A stretch of 64,000 nucleotides of DNA from Clostridia bacterium (GTDB taxonomy: Bacteria; Bacillota; Clostridia; CAKSNL01; HGM11501), in contig CAAFWO010000046.1 in the NCBI GenBank assembly GCA_900766735.1, positions 17,570-81,569 on the forward strand. Reading direction: 5' to 3'. A model generated the notes under the pieces. That model searched no databases. It was not told the origin of the DNA and saw only the letters and a program-made list of their open reading frames with translations. Positions within the stretch are counted from its first letter, which is position 1, and every line of letters begins with the position of its first letter. Positions 26,316 to 34,888 of the stretch are shown here, one piece after another. The position numbers and the translations under genes are program-made.

Positions 26316-27586
26316 CACTCTGCCTCCTTCGCTAAAAGCGCCCTCTTGCCGATGTCCGACCTGTAAAACGCATTTTTGAACGTGACTTTTTTAACCGAGT
26401 CATATGCCTTGCCGATCGCCTCCGATAAGGTCGGCGCAGTCTCGACAACGCCCAAAACTCTGCCCCCGTCGGTATAAAGCCCGTCGTCGCCCTTTTTCGC
26501 GCCGGCAAATATGAGCCTGTCTGCGACCGACTCGTCAAAACTTATCTTAAAGCCCTTTTCATAGCTCTTCGGGTATCCGCCGGACGCTAAGATGACGCAG
26601 CATGAGCTCTCGTTTTTGAACTTGACTTCGACGTCGGCGAGCCTTCCCTCAGTGACCGCGCGCATGATCTCAAAAAGATCGGACTCCAAAAGCGGCAAAA
26701 CGACCTGCGTCTCCGGGTCGCCGAAGCGGCAGTTATATTCGATCACTTTCGGGCCGTCCTTTGTCAGCATCAGCCCGAAATAGAGGCAGCCGCGGAAGGT
26801 GCGCCCCTCGCTCTTCATCGCGTGAATTGTCGGAAGAAATATCTTTTTCATGCACTCGTCGGCAATTTTTTCAGTATAATATGGGTTCGGAGCGACGGTT
26901 CCCATACCGCCTGTATTTAGTCCCTCGTCGTTATCCAGCGCCCTTTTGTGATCCATGGACGAGACCATCGGCTTAAGCTCATTTCCGTCCGTGAACGCGA
27001 GAACCGAGACCTCCGGCCCTTCTAAAAATTCCTCGATGACGATATTATCTCCGCTTTTTCCGAACACCTTGTCGCCCATTATTTCTTTAACGGCCTTTTT
27101 CGCCTCGGGAAGAGTGTTTGCAATGATGACGCCTTTTCCGAGTGCCAGCCCGTCAGCCTTTATCACCGTCGGTAACGGAGCCGAATCAAGATAGGAAAGC
27201 GCCTTTTCCATGTCGGAAAACACCTCGTAGCGCGCTGTCGGAATATTATATTTTTTCATCAAGTTCTTTGAAAAGACCTTGCTTCCCTCGATCTCTGCAG
27301 CCTTTTTATCCGGCCCGAAAACAGGAAATCCGGCCTTCATAAATTCGTCCGCCGCACCGGCAACAAGCGGATCGTCCGGCGCAATCACGACATAGTCGAT
27401 CTTTTCGCTCTTCGCAAAGTCGACCGCTTTTTTTATCTCCATCACTCCGATGGGAACTATTTTGGCATCCCTCTCCATTCCTCCGTTGCCCGGAAGAACG
27501 AAGATCTCGGTAACATCCTTGCTCTCTTTGAGCTTTTTTATAATGGCGTGCTCTCTGCCGCCCTGACCAATGACAAGTATCTTCAT
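26315..27586 (-). CDS. purD: Phosphoribosylamine--glycine ligase
   Basis: Joins glycine to phosphoribosylamine with ATP (second purine step). The 423-residue product has the N-terminal VIGQGGREHAI, IAPDDPLVAGAADEF, the ATP-grasp segments KADGLALGKGV and EEFLEGPEVSVLAF, and NTGGMGTVAPNPYYT. It starts at ATG 27586, 19 bp after the AICAR transformylase gene. Confidence 0.97.
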   Translation of the reverse strand: MKILVIGQGGREHAIIKKLKESKDVTEIFVLPGNGGMERDAKIVPIGVMEIKKAVDFAKSEKIDYVVIAPDDPLVAGAADEFMKAGFPVFGPDKKAAEIEGSKVFSKNLMKKYNIPTARYEVFSDMEKALSYLDSAPLPTVIKADGLALGKGVIIANTLPEAKKAVKEIMGDKVFGKSGDNIVIEEFLEGPEVSVLAFTDGNELKPMVSSMDHKRALDNDEGLNTGGMGTVAPNPYYTEKIADECMKKIFLPTIHAMKSEGRTFRGCLYFGLMLTKDGPKVIEYNCRFGDPETQVVLPLLESDLFEIMRAVTEGRLADVEVKFKNESSCCVILASGGYPKSYEKGFKISFDESVADRLIFAGAKKGDDGLYTDGGRVLGVVETAPTLSEAIGKAYDSVKKVTFKNAFYRSDIGKRALLAKEAE

Positions 27587-27605
27587 AAAGGGATATGCTC
27601 CTTTC

Positions 27606-28790
27606 TTAGTGGTGAAAAAGTCTCGCCTTTGTAAACGCCATTACGATGCCGAGCCTGTTGCACCTGTCTATCACGATGTCGTCCCTTATCGAGCCGCCGG
27701 GCTGTGCTATGTATTTAACGCCGCTCTTGCTTGCGCGGACGATGTTGTCGTCAAACGGGAAGAACGCGTCCGACCCTAAGGAAACGCCGGTAACAGTGTC
27801 AAGATACGCCCGTTTTTCCTCCTCCGTCAAAGGCTCGGGGCGGCAGGTAAAGAACCTTTGCCAAACGCCGTCGGCAGTTACGTCCTCCTCATTTTTGTTG
27901 ATGTAGCCGTCCACCGCGTTGTCACGGTCGGCACGCTTTATGTCGTCCTTAAGCGGGAGCGAGAGCACCTTTTCGTGCTGACGCAAAAACCACGTGTCCG
28001 CCTTTGTTCCGGCAAGGCGCGTGCAGTGAATCCTCGACTGCTGACCCGCACCGACGCCGATCGCCTGGCCGCCGTAGGCATAGCAGACGGAATTTGACTG
28101 CGTGTATTTTAATGTGATGAGCGAAATGATAAGGTCTCTTGCCGCATCCTCGGGAAGTGTTTTATTTTCTGTCACGATGTCATCTAAAATCGAGGAATCG
28201 ATCTTTATGTTATTTCGCCCCTGGGAAAATGTGATCCCGAAAACGTCTTTCTCCTCGACCTCGCGCGGAACATAGTCCTTATCGATCTTTATTATGTTGT
28301 AGCTGCCGTTTCGCTTGCTTTTTAAAATCTCAAGCGCTTCTTCGTCATAGCCCGGAGCGATGACCCCGTCCGACACCTCGCGTTTTATCAAAAGCGCCGT
28401 CGTCTTGTCGCACACATCAGACAAGGCGATAAAATCGCCGAAGGAGCAGAGCCTGTCCGTCCCGCGCGCACGCGCATACGCCGTCGCTAACGGTGAGGAA
28501 TCAAGCCCTTCGATGTCGTCCGCGAAGCACATTTTTTTAAGCGTGTCGCTCATTTTGATGCCGACTGCCGCCGACGTGGGGCTGACATGCTTAAAGGACG
28601 TCGCGGCCGGAAGGCCCGTTGCCTCTTTTAACTCTTTGACCAACTGCCAGCCGTTCAATGCGTCAAGAAAATTTATGTAGCCCGGCCGCCCGGAAAGGAT
28701 CTCGATCGGGAGGTCGCCGCCGCTCTTCATATATATTTTCGCCGGCTTCTGGTTGGGGTTACATCCGTATTTAAGTTCAAATTCCTTCAT
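27606..28790 (-). CDS. purH: Stand-alone AICAR transformylase (PurH C-terminal type)
   Basis: Formylates AICAR to FAICAR with 10-formyl-THF (ninth purine step). It has the transformylase motifs LKYGCNPNQKPA, FKHVSPTSAAVG, SNSVCYAYGGQAIGVGAGQQSR, PGGSIRDD and the C-terminal MAFTKARLFHH. The N-terminal IMP-cyclohydrolase (MGS-like) domain of normal bifunctional PurH is absent: about 394 residues instead of about 510. Cyclisation is evidently done by the neighbouring PurO-like protein. The start is taken at ATG 28790, which has AAGGAG upstream; an ATG at 28808 overlaps the purO stop and lies before that site. Confidence 0.93.
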   Translation of the reverse strand: MKEFELKYGCNPNQKPAKIYMKSGGDLPIEILSGRPGYINFLDALNGWQLVKELKEATGLPAATSFKHVSPTSAAVGIKMSDTLKKMCFADDIEGLDSSPLATAYARARGTDRLCSFGDFIALSDVCDKTTALLIKREVSDGVIAPGYDEEALEILKSKRNGSYNIIKIDKDYVPREVEEKDVFGITFSQGRNNIKIDSSILDDIVTENKTLPEDAARDLIISLITLKYTQSNSVCYAYGGQAIGVGAGQQSRIHCTRLAGTKADTWFLRQHEKVLSLPLKDDIKRADRDNAVDGYINKNEEDVTADGVWQRFFTCRPEPLTEEEKRAYLDTVTGVSLGSDAFFPFDDNIVRASKSGVKYIAQPGGSIRDDIVIDRCNRLGIVMAFTKARLFHH

Positions 28791-28800
28791 CTTTTGCTCC

Positions 28801-29505
28801 TTATTCATTTTTATTGATAAGTCTTGACTCCCATTCGCCCGTCTTCAAGTTCACATAGCGGACGTAAAGCGAGATCTTGTTTTCATCATTAAGGCTTTCC
28901 CAAAGGTTTTTTGAAAAAACGCCGATGTCATTTTCGGTTTCAAACCGCAAAGGCTCGCCCGAAAAGCTTAAAAGGGGCTCTCCGTCATCTTCATAGGTTC
29001 TGATAAAGCGCCCGTCTCCGGGAAGCGCCGGATATGTAAAATCTATCCTCTCGGCCTTTTCGCCCTTCCCATCCGTGCATTTTATAATGTTCATGGAAAA
29101 CTCCGAATCCTCGCCGTCAAGCGAAAAAATTGCACTGATTCTGGGCGTGTAGTTCGGGCTGTCCGGCTCAAAGGTGCGCGTTTTTAAAATATCGGAAAAC
29201 GATACCGAGCTCTTAAGGCCCTGATAAACCGTGTCCGTCTGGTCTCCGTTCGTGGCGATCAGCTTATTTTCGTAAACCGCGACCGCGCGGTATATGATGA
29301 GCGACGGATCTGTCACCTTTTCCTCGTCAAACGGGCGGGTATAAAGCGACGTGCCCTCCTCTGAAAAGACTCTGTTTCTGCTGTTTTCGCTCCGCCCGGT
29401 GATGAAGTAGGCCAGACATGCGGACTTTCCGTCCGGCGTTGTGCCCATCATAATTCCGCGGCCGGGATAGCTTATTTTTTTTAATCTATCGTAAATAAAA
29501 TTCAT
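28801..29505 (-). CDS. purO: PurO-type (archaeal-like) IMP cyclohydrolase
   Basis: Predicted to close the purine ring of FAICAR to form IMP, the last step. The N-terminal part (KISYPGRGIMMGTTPDGK, YFITGRSENSRNRVF) matches the IMP-cyclohydrolase family first described from methanogens (PurO), which is unrelated to the PurH cyclohydrolase domain. Length 234 residues; the C-terminal 60 or so are less familiar to me. Position between purN and a transformylase that lacks its own cyclohydrolase makes the assignment strong. ATG start with AAAGGA upstream. Confidence 0.88.
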   Translation of the reverse strand: MNFIYDRLKKISYPGRGIMMGTTPDGKSACLAYFITGRSENSRNRVFSEEGTSLYTRPFDEEKVTDPSLIIYRAVAVYENKLIATNGDQTDTVYQGLKSSVSFSDILKTRTFEPDSPNYTPRISAIFSLDGEDSEFSMNIIKCTDGKGEKAERIDFTYPALPGDGRFIRTYEDDGEPLLSFSGEPLRFETENDIGVFSKNLWESLNDENKISLYVRYVNLKTGEWESRLINKNE

Positions 29506-29527
29506 CTTTTTTCCTTTCTTATAAGCC

Positions 29528-30112
29528 TCAAAGCGTTTTTAACACAAGCTCTGCCGCCTCGGGCAGAATCTTGTGCTCCGCCAGGCGCATGACTCTTTTC
29601 TGAAGCGTTTCGGGCGTGTCGTTATCCAAAATCTTCACTGCTTTCTGAAGGATTATCCTTCCGCCGTCCGGCACTTCGTTTACGAAATGCACCGTTGCCC
29701 CCGTGACCTTGACGCCGTAGGCGAGCGCCATTTCGTGAACCTTTAATCCGTAGCACCCTTTTCCGCAGAACGAGGGAATGAGCGACGGGTGAACGTTTAT
29801 GATCCTGCCCTCAAAAAGGCGGATAAAATCACTGCTCAATATCGACATAAAGCCGGCAAGCACAATGAGATCAATATTTCCCTCTCGGAGTTTTTTTATG
29901 ATCTCCTCCTCGAATCTTTCACCCAGTACCTTCTTATCCGCCGTGAAGGTCTCAATACCTGCCTTTTTCGCGCGCTCCAAGGCGTAGGCCTTCGGATTGC
30001 TCGAAATAACAAGGCTTATCTTGCCGCTTTTGATAACGCCGGACTTTTCAGCCTTAATAAGCGCGGCAAGGTTCGTTCCGCCGCCGGAAACCAAAACCGC
30101 GATTTTTTTCAT
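29528..30112 (-). CDS. purN: Phosphoribosylglycinamide formyltransferase
   Basis: Third purine step: formylates GAR with 10-formyl-THF. It begins [17 protein letters not shown], has VLAGFMSIL, the [14 protein letters not shown] loop with the catalytic Asn-His pair, and GATVHFV. Length 194 residues. Its ATG overlaps the purM stop (ATGA). It depends on the folate product of the fhs gene at the end of the same operon. Confidence 0.97.
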   Translation of the reverse strand: MKKIAVLVSGGGTNLAALIKAEKSGVIKSGKISLVISSNPKAYALERAKKAGIETFTADKKVLGERFEEEIIKKLREGNIDLIVLAGFMSILSSDFIRLFEGRIINVHPSLIPSFCGKGCYGLKVHEMALAYGVKVTGATVHFVNEVPDGGRIILQKAVKILDNDTPETLQKRVMRLAEHKILPEAAELVLKTL

Positions 30113-31143
30113 AAGATCACCTTCTCGTCCGACTTTACGATCTCGCCGATCACGTATGCGTCCTCTCCGGCCTCCTTCAAAAGGGAAAGTGCCTTGTCAG
30201 CGTCCTCTTTTTTAACGGTGATGCTCATGCCGACGCCCATGTTGAAGGTGTTAAACATATCGTGCTCCGAGACTGAGCCCTCCCTTTTGATGATGTCGAA
30301 TATCGGAAGTACGCGGACGGCCGTACGGTCGATCCTTGCACCGAGTCCGTCCGGAATGCTTCTGGGAATGTTCTCGTAAAATCCGCCTCCGGTGATGTGC
30401 GAAATTCCGCGAACAGTGACCTTTTTCAAAAGCGAGAGCACGGGCTTTACATAAATCCTTGTAGGCTCCAAAAGCGCCTCGCCCAGCGTTCTTCCCGAAA
30501 GGTAAATGTATTTTTCGTTAATGTCAAGCGATTTTTTTTCTATTATTCTCCGAACGAGCGAAAATCCGTTTGAGTGTACGCCGGAGGACGGCAGCGCAAT
30601 CAAAACGTCACCGACTTCGGTTTTTTTGTTGTCGATAATTTTATCCTTATCGACGATACCGACAGCAAAACCGGCAAGGTCATACTCGTTTTCGGGGTAA
30701 AAGCCCGGCATCTCCGCCGTTTCGCCGCCTATTAATGCGCTTCCTGCGGCAACGCACCCGTCGCACACGCCCTTAACGATGTCGGCTATCCTTTCGGGAA
30801 CGTTCTTTCCGCATGCGATGTAGTCCAGAAAATATAAGGGCTTTGCGCCGGAGCAGATTATGTCGTTAACGCACATCGCAACGCAGTCGATGCCGACCGT
30901 GTCGTTTTTATCCATCATAAAAGCAAGCTTTAGCTTTGTGCCGACTCCGTCCGTTCCGCTGACCAGGACCGGCTTTTTGATGCCGGTAAGATCCAGCTCA
31001 AAAAGTCCTCCGAAGCCGCCGATGTCGGAAAGCGCACCGCCCGTGAGCGTGCCCTTTATGTGCTTTTTCATAAGCTCGACCGCCCTGTAACCGGCGGTAA
31101 TATCAACGCCTGCCTCTTTATAGCTTTCACTGTAGCTCTTCAT
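30109..31143 (-). CDS. purM: Phosphoribosylformylglycinamidine cyclo-ligase
   Basis: Fifth purine step: ATP-dependent closure of FGAM to AIR. The 344-residue sequence shows the PurM/AIR synthase pattern: [57 protein letters not shown] and [15 protein letters not shown] start behind GGGAGG, 3 bp after purF. Confidence 0.97.
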   Translation of the reverse strand: MKSYSESYKEAGVDITAGYRAVELMKKHIKGTLTGGALSDIGGFGGLFELDLTGIKKPVLVSGTDGVGTKLKLAFMMDKNDTVGIDCVAMCVNDIICSGAKPLYFLDYIACGKNVPERIADIVKGVCDGCVAAGSALIGGETAEMPGFYPENEYDLAGFAVGIVDKDKIIDNKKTEVGDVLIALPSSGVHSNGFSLVRRIIEKKSLDINEKYIYLSGRTLGEALLEPTRIYVKPVLSLLKKVTVRGISHITGGGFYENIPRSIPDGLGARIDRTAVRVLPIFDIIKREGSVSEHDMFNTFNMGVGMSITVKKEDADKALSLLKEAGEDAYVIGEIVKSDEKVIL

Positions 31144-31146
31144 CAG

Positions 31147-32580
31147 TTAGTCCTCCCTTTCGGAAATTTTTCTCTCAAACCTGTCCTTCTTTGTCTCGCT
31201 CGGCACCTGGGCCGGATATTCAGAGCCGAAGCAGCCGGTGCAAAAGCCTTTGCAATGCTCGCCCTGAGCGATCTTTTTAACATTGTCAACGCTTAAATAG
31301 CCGAGCGTGTCCGCCCCTATTATCTTTGCGATCTCTTCGGTCGTGTGATTGCATGCGATGAGCGAATCGCGCGAGTCAATGTCCGTCCCGTAGTAACAGG
31401 GATTCACAAATGGCGGTGCGGATATGCGCACATGTACTTCTTTCGCGCCTGCCTCGCGGATCAGATTGACGATCCTTGCGCTTGTCGTTCCGCGCACGAT
31501 CGAGTCGTCAATAAGAACGACTCTTTTGCCGGAGACCGTTTCCTTTATCGGGTTTAATTTTATTTTAACCTTGTCCTCGCGGCTCTTCTGCCCGGGCGAA
31601 ATAAACGTTCTTCCGATGTATTTATTCTTGATAAACCCGATACCGTAGGGAATGCCCGACTGGCGCGAAAAGCCGATCGCCGCGTCTATCCCGGAGTCCG
31701 GAACGCCTATCACAATGTCCGCCTGAACCGGGTGCTCCAGAGCCAAAAAAGCACCTGCGCGAAGACGCGACGAATGAACCGAGCATCCGTCGATCACCGA
31801 GTCGGGGCGTGCAAAATAAATGTATTCAAAAACGCAGACGGACTGCTTGGCATCGTTACAATGGTCGGTAATGCTTTTTACTCCGCCTTTCGAAAAAACT
31901 ATGATCTCACCGGGACGCACGTCGCGAACCAGGGTCGCACCCACCGCGTCAAGCGCCGCGCTTTCGGAGGCGATGACATAACCTCCGTCCCCCGTCGTAC
32001 CGTAGCAAAGAGGCCGAAAACCGTTCGGATCGCGCACTGCGATGAGCTTTGAGGGCGACATTATAACAAGCGAATACGCACCCTTGATTGTACCCATTGC
32101 CTTACCGATCGCCTCTTCGATACTCTTTGAATTGATGCGCTCCTTGGTTATTATGTAGCTTATGACCTCAGTGTCGCTCGTGGTGTGGAAAATAGAGCCC
32201 GATAGCTCAAGCATTCTCCGAAGCTCATAGGAATTTGTAAGGTTCCCGTTGTGAGCAAGCGCCATTCTGCCCTTGATGTGGTTCACCATAACGGGCTGTG
32301 CGTTAAGCCTCCCGTCTGTCCCGGTCGTTCCGTAGCGCACATGGCCGACAGCCATGTTGCCCTCGCCGAGCGAGGAAATTGCCTCACGGTCAAACACATC
32401 GTTCACTAATCCGACGTCCTTATAGCTTTTAAATAATCCGTCGTCGTTCACGACAATTCCGGCGCTCTCCTGACCTCTGTGCTGAAGCGCAAAAAGGCCG
32501 TAATATGCGTCATGTGCGACATCAGATTTCTCGTTTTTTATTATTCCGAAAACGCCGCATTCTTCTCTCAAGCTGCTCAT
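31147..32580 (-). CDS. purF: Amidophosphoribosyltransferase
   Basis: First committed purine step: PRPP plus glutamine to phosphoribosylamine. The N-terminus [13 protein letters not shown] implies a short propeptide before the nucleophile Cys8. RGQESAG, the PRPP loop VVLIDDSIVRGTTS, and the cysteines in CVFEYIYFARPDS, NPCYYGTD and GFCTGCFGSEYP match the Bacillus-type enzyme that binds an iron-sulfur cluster. Length 477. Its ATG overlaps the purC stop by one base (TAATG). Confidence 0.97.
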   Translation of the reverse strand: MSSLREECGVFGIIKNEKSDVAHDAYYGLFALQHRGQESAGIVVNDDGLFKSYKDVGLVNDVFDREAISSLGEGNMAVGHVRYGTTGTDGRLNAQPVMVNHIKGRMALAHNGNLTNSYELRRMLELSGSIFHTTSDTEVISYIITKERINSKSIEEAIGKAMGTIKGAYSLVIMSPSKLIAVRDPNGFRPLCYGTTGDGGYVIASESAALDAVGATLVRDVRPGEIIVFSKGGVKSITDHCNDAKQSVCVFEYIYFARPDSVIDGCSVHSSRLRAGAFLALEHPVQADIVIGVPDSGIDAAIGFSRQSGIPYGIGFIKNKYIGRTFISPGQKSREDKVKIKLNPIKETVSGKRVVLIDDSIVRGTTSARIVNLIREAGAKEVHVRISAPPFVNPCYYGTDIDSRDSLIACNHTTEEIAKIIGADTLGYLSVDNVKKIAQGEHCKGFCTGCFGSEYPAQVPSETKKDRFERKISERED

Positions 32581-33293
32581 TAATTACCTCCGAAGATCCT
32601 CTTCATCATTTCTCCATATGCTTCCTCAACATTGCCAAGGTCTCTTCTGAACCTGTCCTTGTCAAGCTTTTCGTGTGTTTCAGAGTCCCAGAAGCGGCAG
32701 GTATCCGGCGATATTTCGTCCGCTAAAATGATCTTGCCGTCGTCCGTCTTTCCGAACTCGATCTTAAAATCGATAAGATCTATATTGATCTTTTTGAAAA
32801 AGTCCTTTAAGAACGTGTTTATGCGAAAGGTGTAGTCTGTTATCGTGTCAAGGTCCTCCTTCGTTGCCCAGCCGCACGCGATTATGTGGTAGTTATTTGC
32901 CATCGGGTCGCCGAGCGCGTCGTCCTTATAGCAAAACTCAAGCGTCGGGCACAAAAGCTTTGTCCCCTCGGCAACGCCGAATCTTTTTGAAAACGATCCG
33001 GCTGCCGTATTTCTCACGATAACCTCTAAAGGTACTATTTTAACTTTTTTAACGAGCGTTTCACGGTCGTTTAATTCCTCGATAAAATGCGTCGGCACTC
33101 CCTCTTTTTCAAGGAGAGACATAAGATAGTTTGACATTTTGTTGTTGACAACGCCTTTTCCTCTTATCGTGCCTTTTTTAAGCCCGTTAAACGCCGTCGC
33201 GTCGTCCTTGTAGGAAACGATATACTCTTCCTCGCTATCCGTCTTATAGACCTTCTTTGCCTTTCCTTCGTAAAGCATTTCTCTTTTTTCCAT
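32580..33293 (-). CDS. purC: SAICAR synthase
   Basis: Joins aspartate to CAIR with ATP. The family pattern is clear in 237 residues: [21 protein letters not shown] [52 protein letters not shown] start with AAGGAGG 8 nt upstream; follows purE by 20 bp. Confidence 0.97.
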   Translation of the reverse strand: MEKREMLYEGKAKKVYKTDSEEEYIVSYKDDATAFNGLKKGTIRGKGVVNNKMSNYLMSLLEKEGVPTHFIEELNDRETLVKKVKIVPLEVIVRNTAAGSFSKRFGVAEGTKLLCPTLEFCYKDDALGDPMANNYHIIACGWATKEDLDTITDYTFRINTFLKDFFKKINIDLIDFKIEFGKTDDGKIILADEISPDTCRFWDSETHEKLDKDRFRRDLGNVEEAYGEMMKRIFGGN

Positions 33294-33313
33294 GTGATAG
33301 ACCTCCTTAAAAA

Positions 33314-33796
33314 TTAAAGTGAAAGTTTTTTGTCTTTTTCGATTACCTTGTCGGCCTCTTTTTCGCGAAGCTTCACTAATTTTTCATAAAGCGCCTCATC
33401 GCCGAGCGCTATGATCTCGGCCGCCAAAAGACCGGCGTTTTTCCCCGCATCCGTCCCGACTGAGGCAACAGGGATTCCGGGCGGCATCATAACCGTGGAT
33501 AAAAGCGCATCAAGCCCCGAAAGAGCGCCCGAAACGCACGGAATGCCGATAACGGGAAGGAGCGTGTTTGCTGCCATTGCTCCCGCAAGATGCGCCGCCA
33601 TGCCGGCCGCCGCAATGATGACGCCGAATCCCTTTTCCTTCGCATTTCTTGCAAAAACCGCCGCCTCATAGGGCGTTCTGTGCGCCGAATAAACGTGCGC
33701 CTCATATGAAATGCCGAGCTCCTTTAAGACCTGTGCCGCCTTGGAAACGACCGGAACGTCCGAATCCGAGCCCATTACAATTGCAACCTTTTTCAC
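33314..33796 (-). CDS. purE: N5-carboxyaminoimidazole ribonucleotide mutase (PurE class I)
   Basis: Carboxylation-related step of purine synthesis. Product of 160 residues begins [16 protein letters not shown] and includes [14 protein letters not shown] and [14 protein letters not shown] start it at GTG 33796 behind AAGGAAG; the open frame extends to 33925 but that part is the riboswitch leader, not protein. A purK gene, the usual partner of class I PurE, is not in this window. First gene of the operon. Confidence 0.96.
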   Translation of the reverse strand: MKKVAIVMGSDSDVPVVSKAAQVLKELGISYEAHVYSAHRTPYEAAVFARNAKEKGFGVIIAAAGMAAHLAGAMAANTLLPVIGIPCVSGALSGLDALLSTVMMPPGIPVASVGTDAGKNAGLLAAEIIALGDEALYEKLVKLREKEADKVIEKDKKLSL

Positions 33797-33827
33797 TTTG
33801 ATCTTCCTTTCATAAAGCTTTTTTGAG

Positions 33828-33875
33828 AAAACTAAAAGGGCACACTTACCTCCCATATAAGAAGTAAATGCGCCC
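33828..33875 (-). terminator. Riboswitch-controlled terminator in the purine leader
   Basis: The segment beginning GGGCGCATTTACTTC pairs with GAGGTAAGTGTGCCC (15 bp, with G-U wobbles), followed by TTTT and AGTTTT on the minus strand. Its 5' arm reuses the GGGC of the conserved CTGGGC motif of the riboswitch. Ligand binding should therefore block the hairpin and allow transcription of purE onwards. Confidence 0.85.
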
Positions 33876-33966
33876 AGACGGTCGGCTTTTAAAACTTTAG
33901 ATGCGGCTCCTTTGTGGTGCTCCACTTATGAAAGGGCGTTCCCCTTTTTCCGTCAGTAACCGCAAA
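33871..33966 (-). promoter_or_regulatory. ZTP (pfl) riboswitch
   Basis: In the leader of the purine operon (minus strand). It shows the conserved ZTP-riboswitch elements in order: GCGGTTACTGACGG, GGGGAAC, GGAGC, AGGAGCCGC pairing back with GCGG, and the 3' module GCCGACCGTCTGGGC. Known family members sense the alarmone ZTP/AICAR, which builds up when 10-formyl-THF is short, and switch on purine and one-carbon genes. Here the downstream operon contains exactly those functions. The assignment rests on motif recognition by eye. Confidence 0.85.
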
Positions 33967-33985
33967 TACTATTTAACTTAATCTT

Positions 33986-34015
33986 ATTTTAACACACTTT
34001 ACAGCTTAATGTCAA
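33986..34015 (-). promoter_or_regulatory. Sigma-A promoter of the purine operon
   Basis: Minus strand TTGACA (34010-34015), 18-bp spacer, TAAAAT (33986-33991). It lies about 20 bp upstream of the riboswitch, so the transcript begins just before the aptamer. Confidence 0.8.
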
Positions 34016-34031
34016 GCATTTATTTAAGCTT

Positions 34032-34778
34032 TCATACGTCGGCCACGGTTATGAAAAGTCCGTCCTCGCCGGACGTGGTCAAAAGCCCGACTGAAACGGC
34101 TTTTTTCCCTTTCATAAATGTATAGACCGTGCCCTTTATCTCGGCCTCTTTGACCTTTTCGTCGCCCATATAGCTAAATCCGAGCTCATATAAGATGTCG
34201 GTGTAGTCGCGGATGCTTAAGATCTCCGGATCGGACGAGGAAATGTCCGACAGGTCGTAAATATAGACTCCGTTGTCAGTCTCGATGCCCTCGACGCCGT
34301 AGAGTGCGCCGTAATCGGGAACGAAAGTGTTTTTATAATAAGAAATAAGCTCGGCATCGTGGCTGACGGTCACGGTTTTGGTCTCCCCGTCCCAGGAGAC
34401 CTTATAGCCCATTCCCTCCGCCGAATAGCGCGCCGGAACCAAGGTTCTGCCGCCCATAATCATGGCCGGAACGTCCATGATGACTTTTTTGCCGGAATAA
34501 TCCGCCTCTTTTTCGCCGATCTTAAATTCCACGGTCTTTCCGAGCTTTTCGGCAAACACCGTGCCTGAGGCTTCGTCCCACGAAACGGAAGCTCCCATTG
34601 CCTCAAATATCGCGCGGACGGGAACCATCGTGCGCCCGTCGATGATCTCGGGCTCAACGTCAAAAATCACTTTTTCACCGCTCACTCTGACTGTAATCTT
34701 ATCGTTCGCTCCGAAAACGGAAAGCGGCATGATCAATATTAAAATAATTAAAACCGCAGAAAGTTTTTTTAATTTCAT
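34032..34778 (-). CDS. Secreted protein with copper-amine-oxidase-N (stalk) domains
   Basis: The N-terminal signal peptide (MKLKKLSAVLIILILIMPLSVFG) is followed by two repeats of the short beta-rich stalk motif: IIDGRTMVPVRAIFEAMGASVSWD and MIMGGRTLVPARYSAEGMGYKVSWD-type segments (PF07833-like). The remaining 110 residues have no family I recognise. Such domains are common in surface proteins of Clostridia, probably as anchoring or spacer modules, and do not imply amine oxidase activity. The ATG overlaps the preceding 37-codon gene (ATGA), with GGAGG upstream. It is the last gene of the DJ-1/mltG chain. Confidence 0.85.
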   Translation of the reverse strand: MKLKKLSAVLIILILIMPLSVFGANDKITVRVSGEKVIFDVEPEIIDGRTMVPVRAIFEAMGASVSWDEASGTVFAEKLGKTVEFKIGEKEADYSGKKVIMDVPAMIMGGRTLVPARYSAEGMGYKVSWDGETKTVTVSHDAELISYYKNTFVPDYGALYGVEGIETDNGVYIYDLSDISSSDPEILSIRDYTDILYELGFSYMGDEKVKEAEIKGTVYTFMKGKKAVSVGLLTTSGEDGLFITVADV

Positions 34779-34888
34779 TCCAATCCTCCGAAATAGAGCG
34801 CCGTCTTATAATGAAATTCGACGCGACCGTTTTCATCCTTCTCGTTCCGGATAAGCAAGGCTTTGCCGGAAAATTTTTCTTCGTTCAT
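34775..34888 (-). CDS. Small protein of 37 residues, unknown function
   Basis: Open frame of 37 codons starting MNEEKFSGKALLIRNE and ending HYKTALYFGGLE. Its ATG overlaps the mltG stop (ATGA) and its own TGA overlaps the ATG of the stalk-protein gene (ATGA), so it fills the gap between the two exactly; the Shine-Dalgarno of the next gene lies inside it. This double overlap is strong evidence of a real, translationally coupled gene. No membrane segment or known motif; the sequence is soluble and charged. Confidence 0.72.
   Translation of the reverse strand: MNEEKFSGKALLIRNEKDENGRVEFHYKTALYFGGLE

Noticed and set aside
33796..33925. N-terminal extension of PurE by 43 residues
   Set aside because: This stretch is the riboswitch and terminator leader; its translation has no family similarity, and a GTG with a proper ribosome-binding site matches the known N-terminus.
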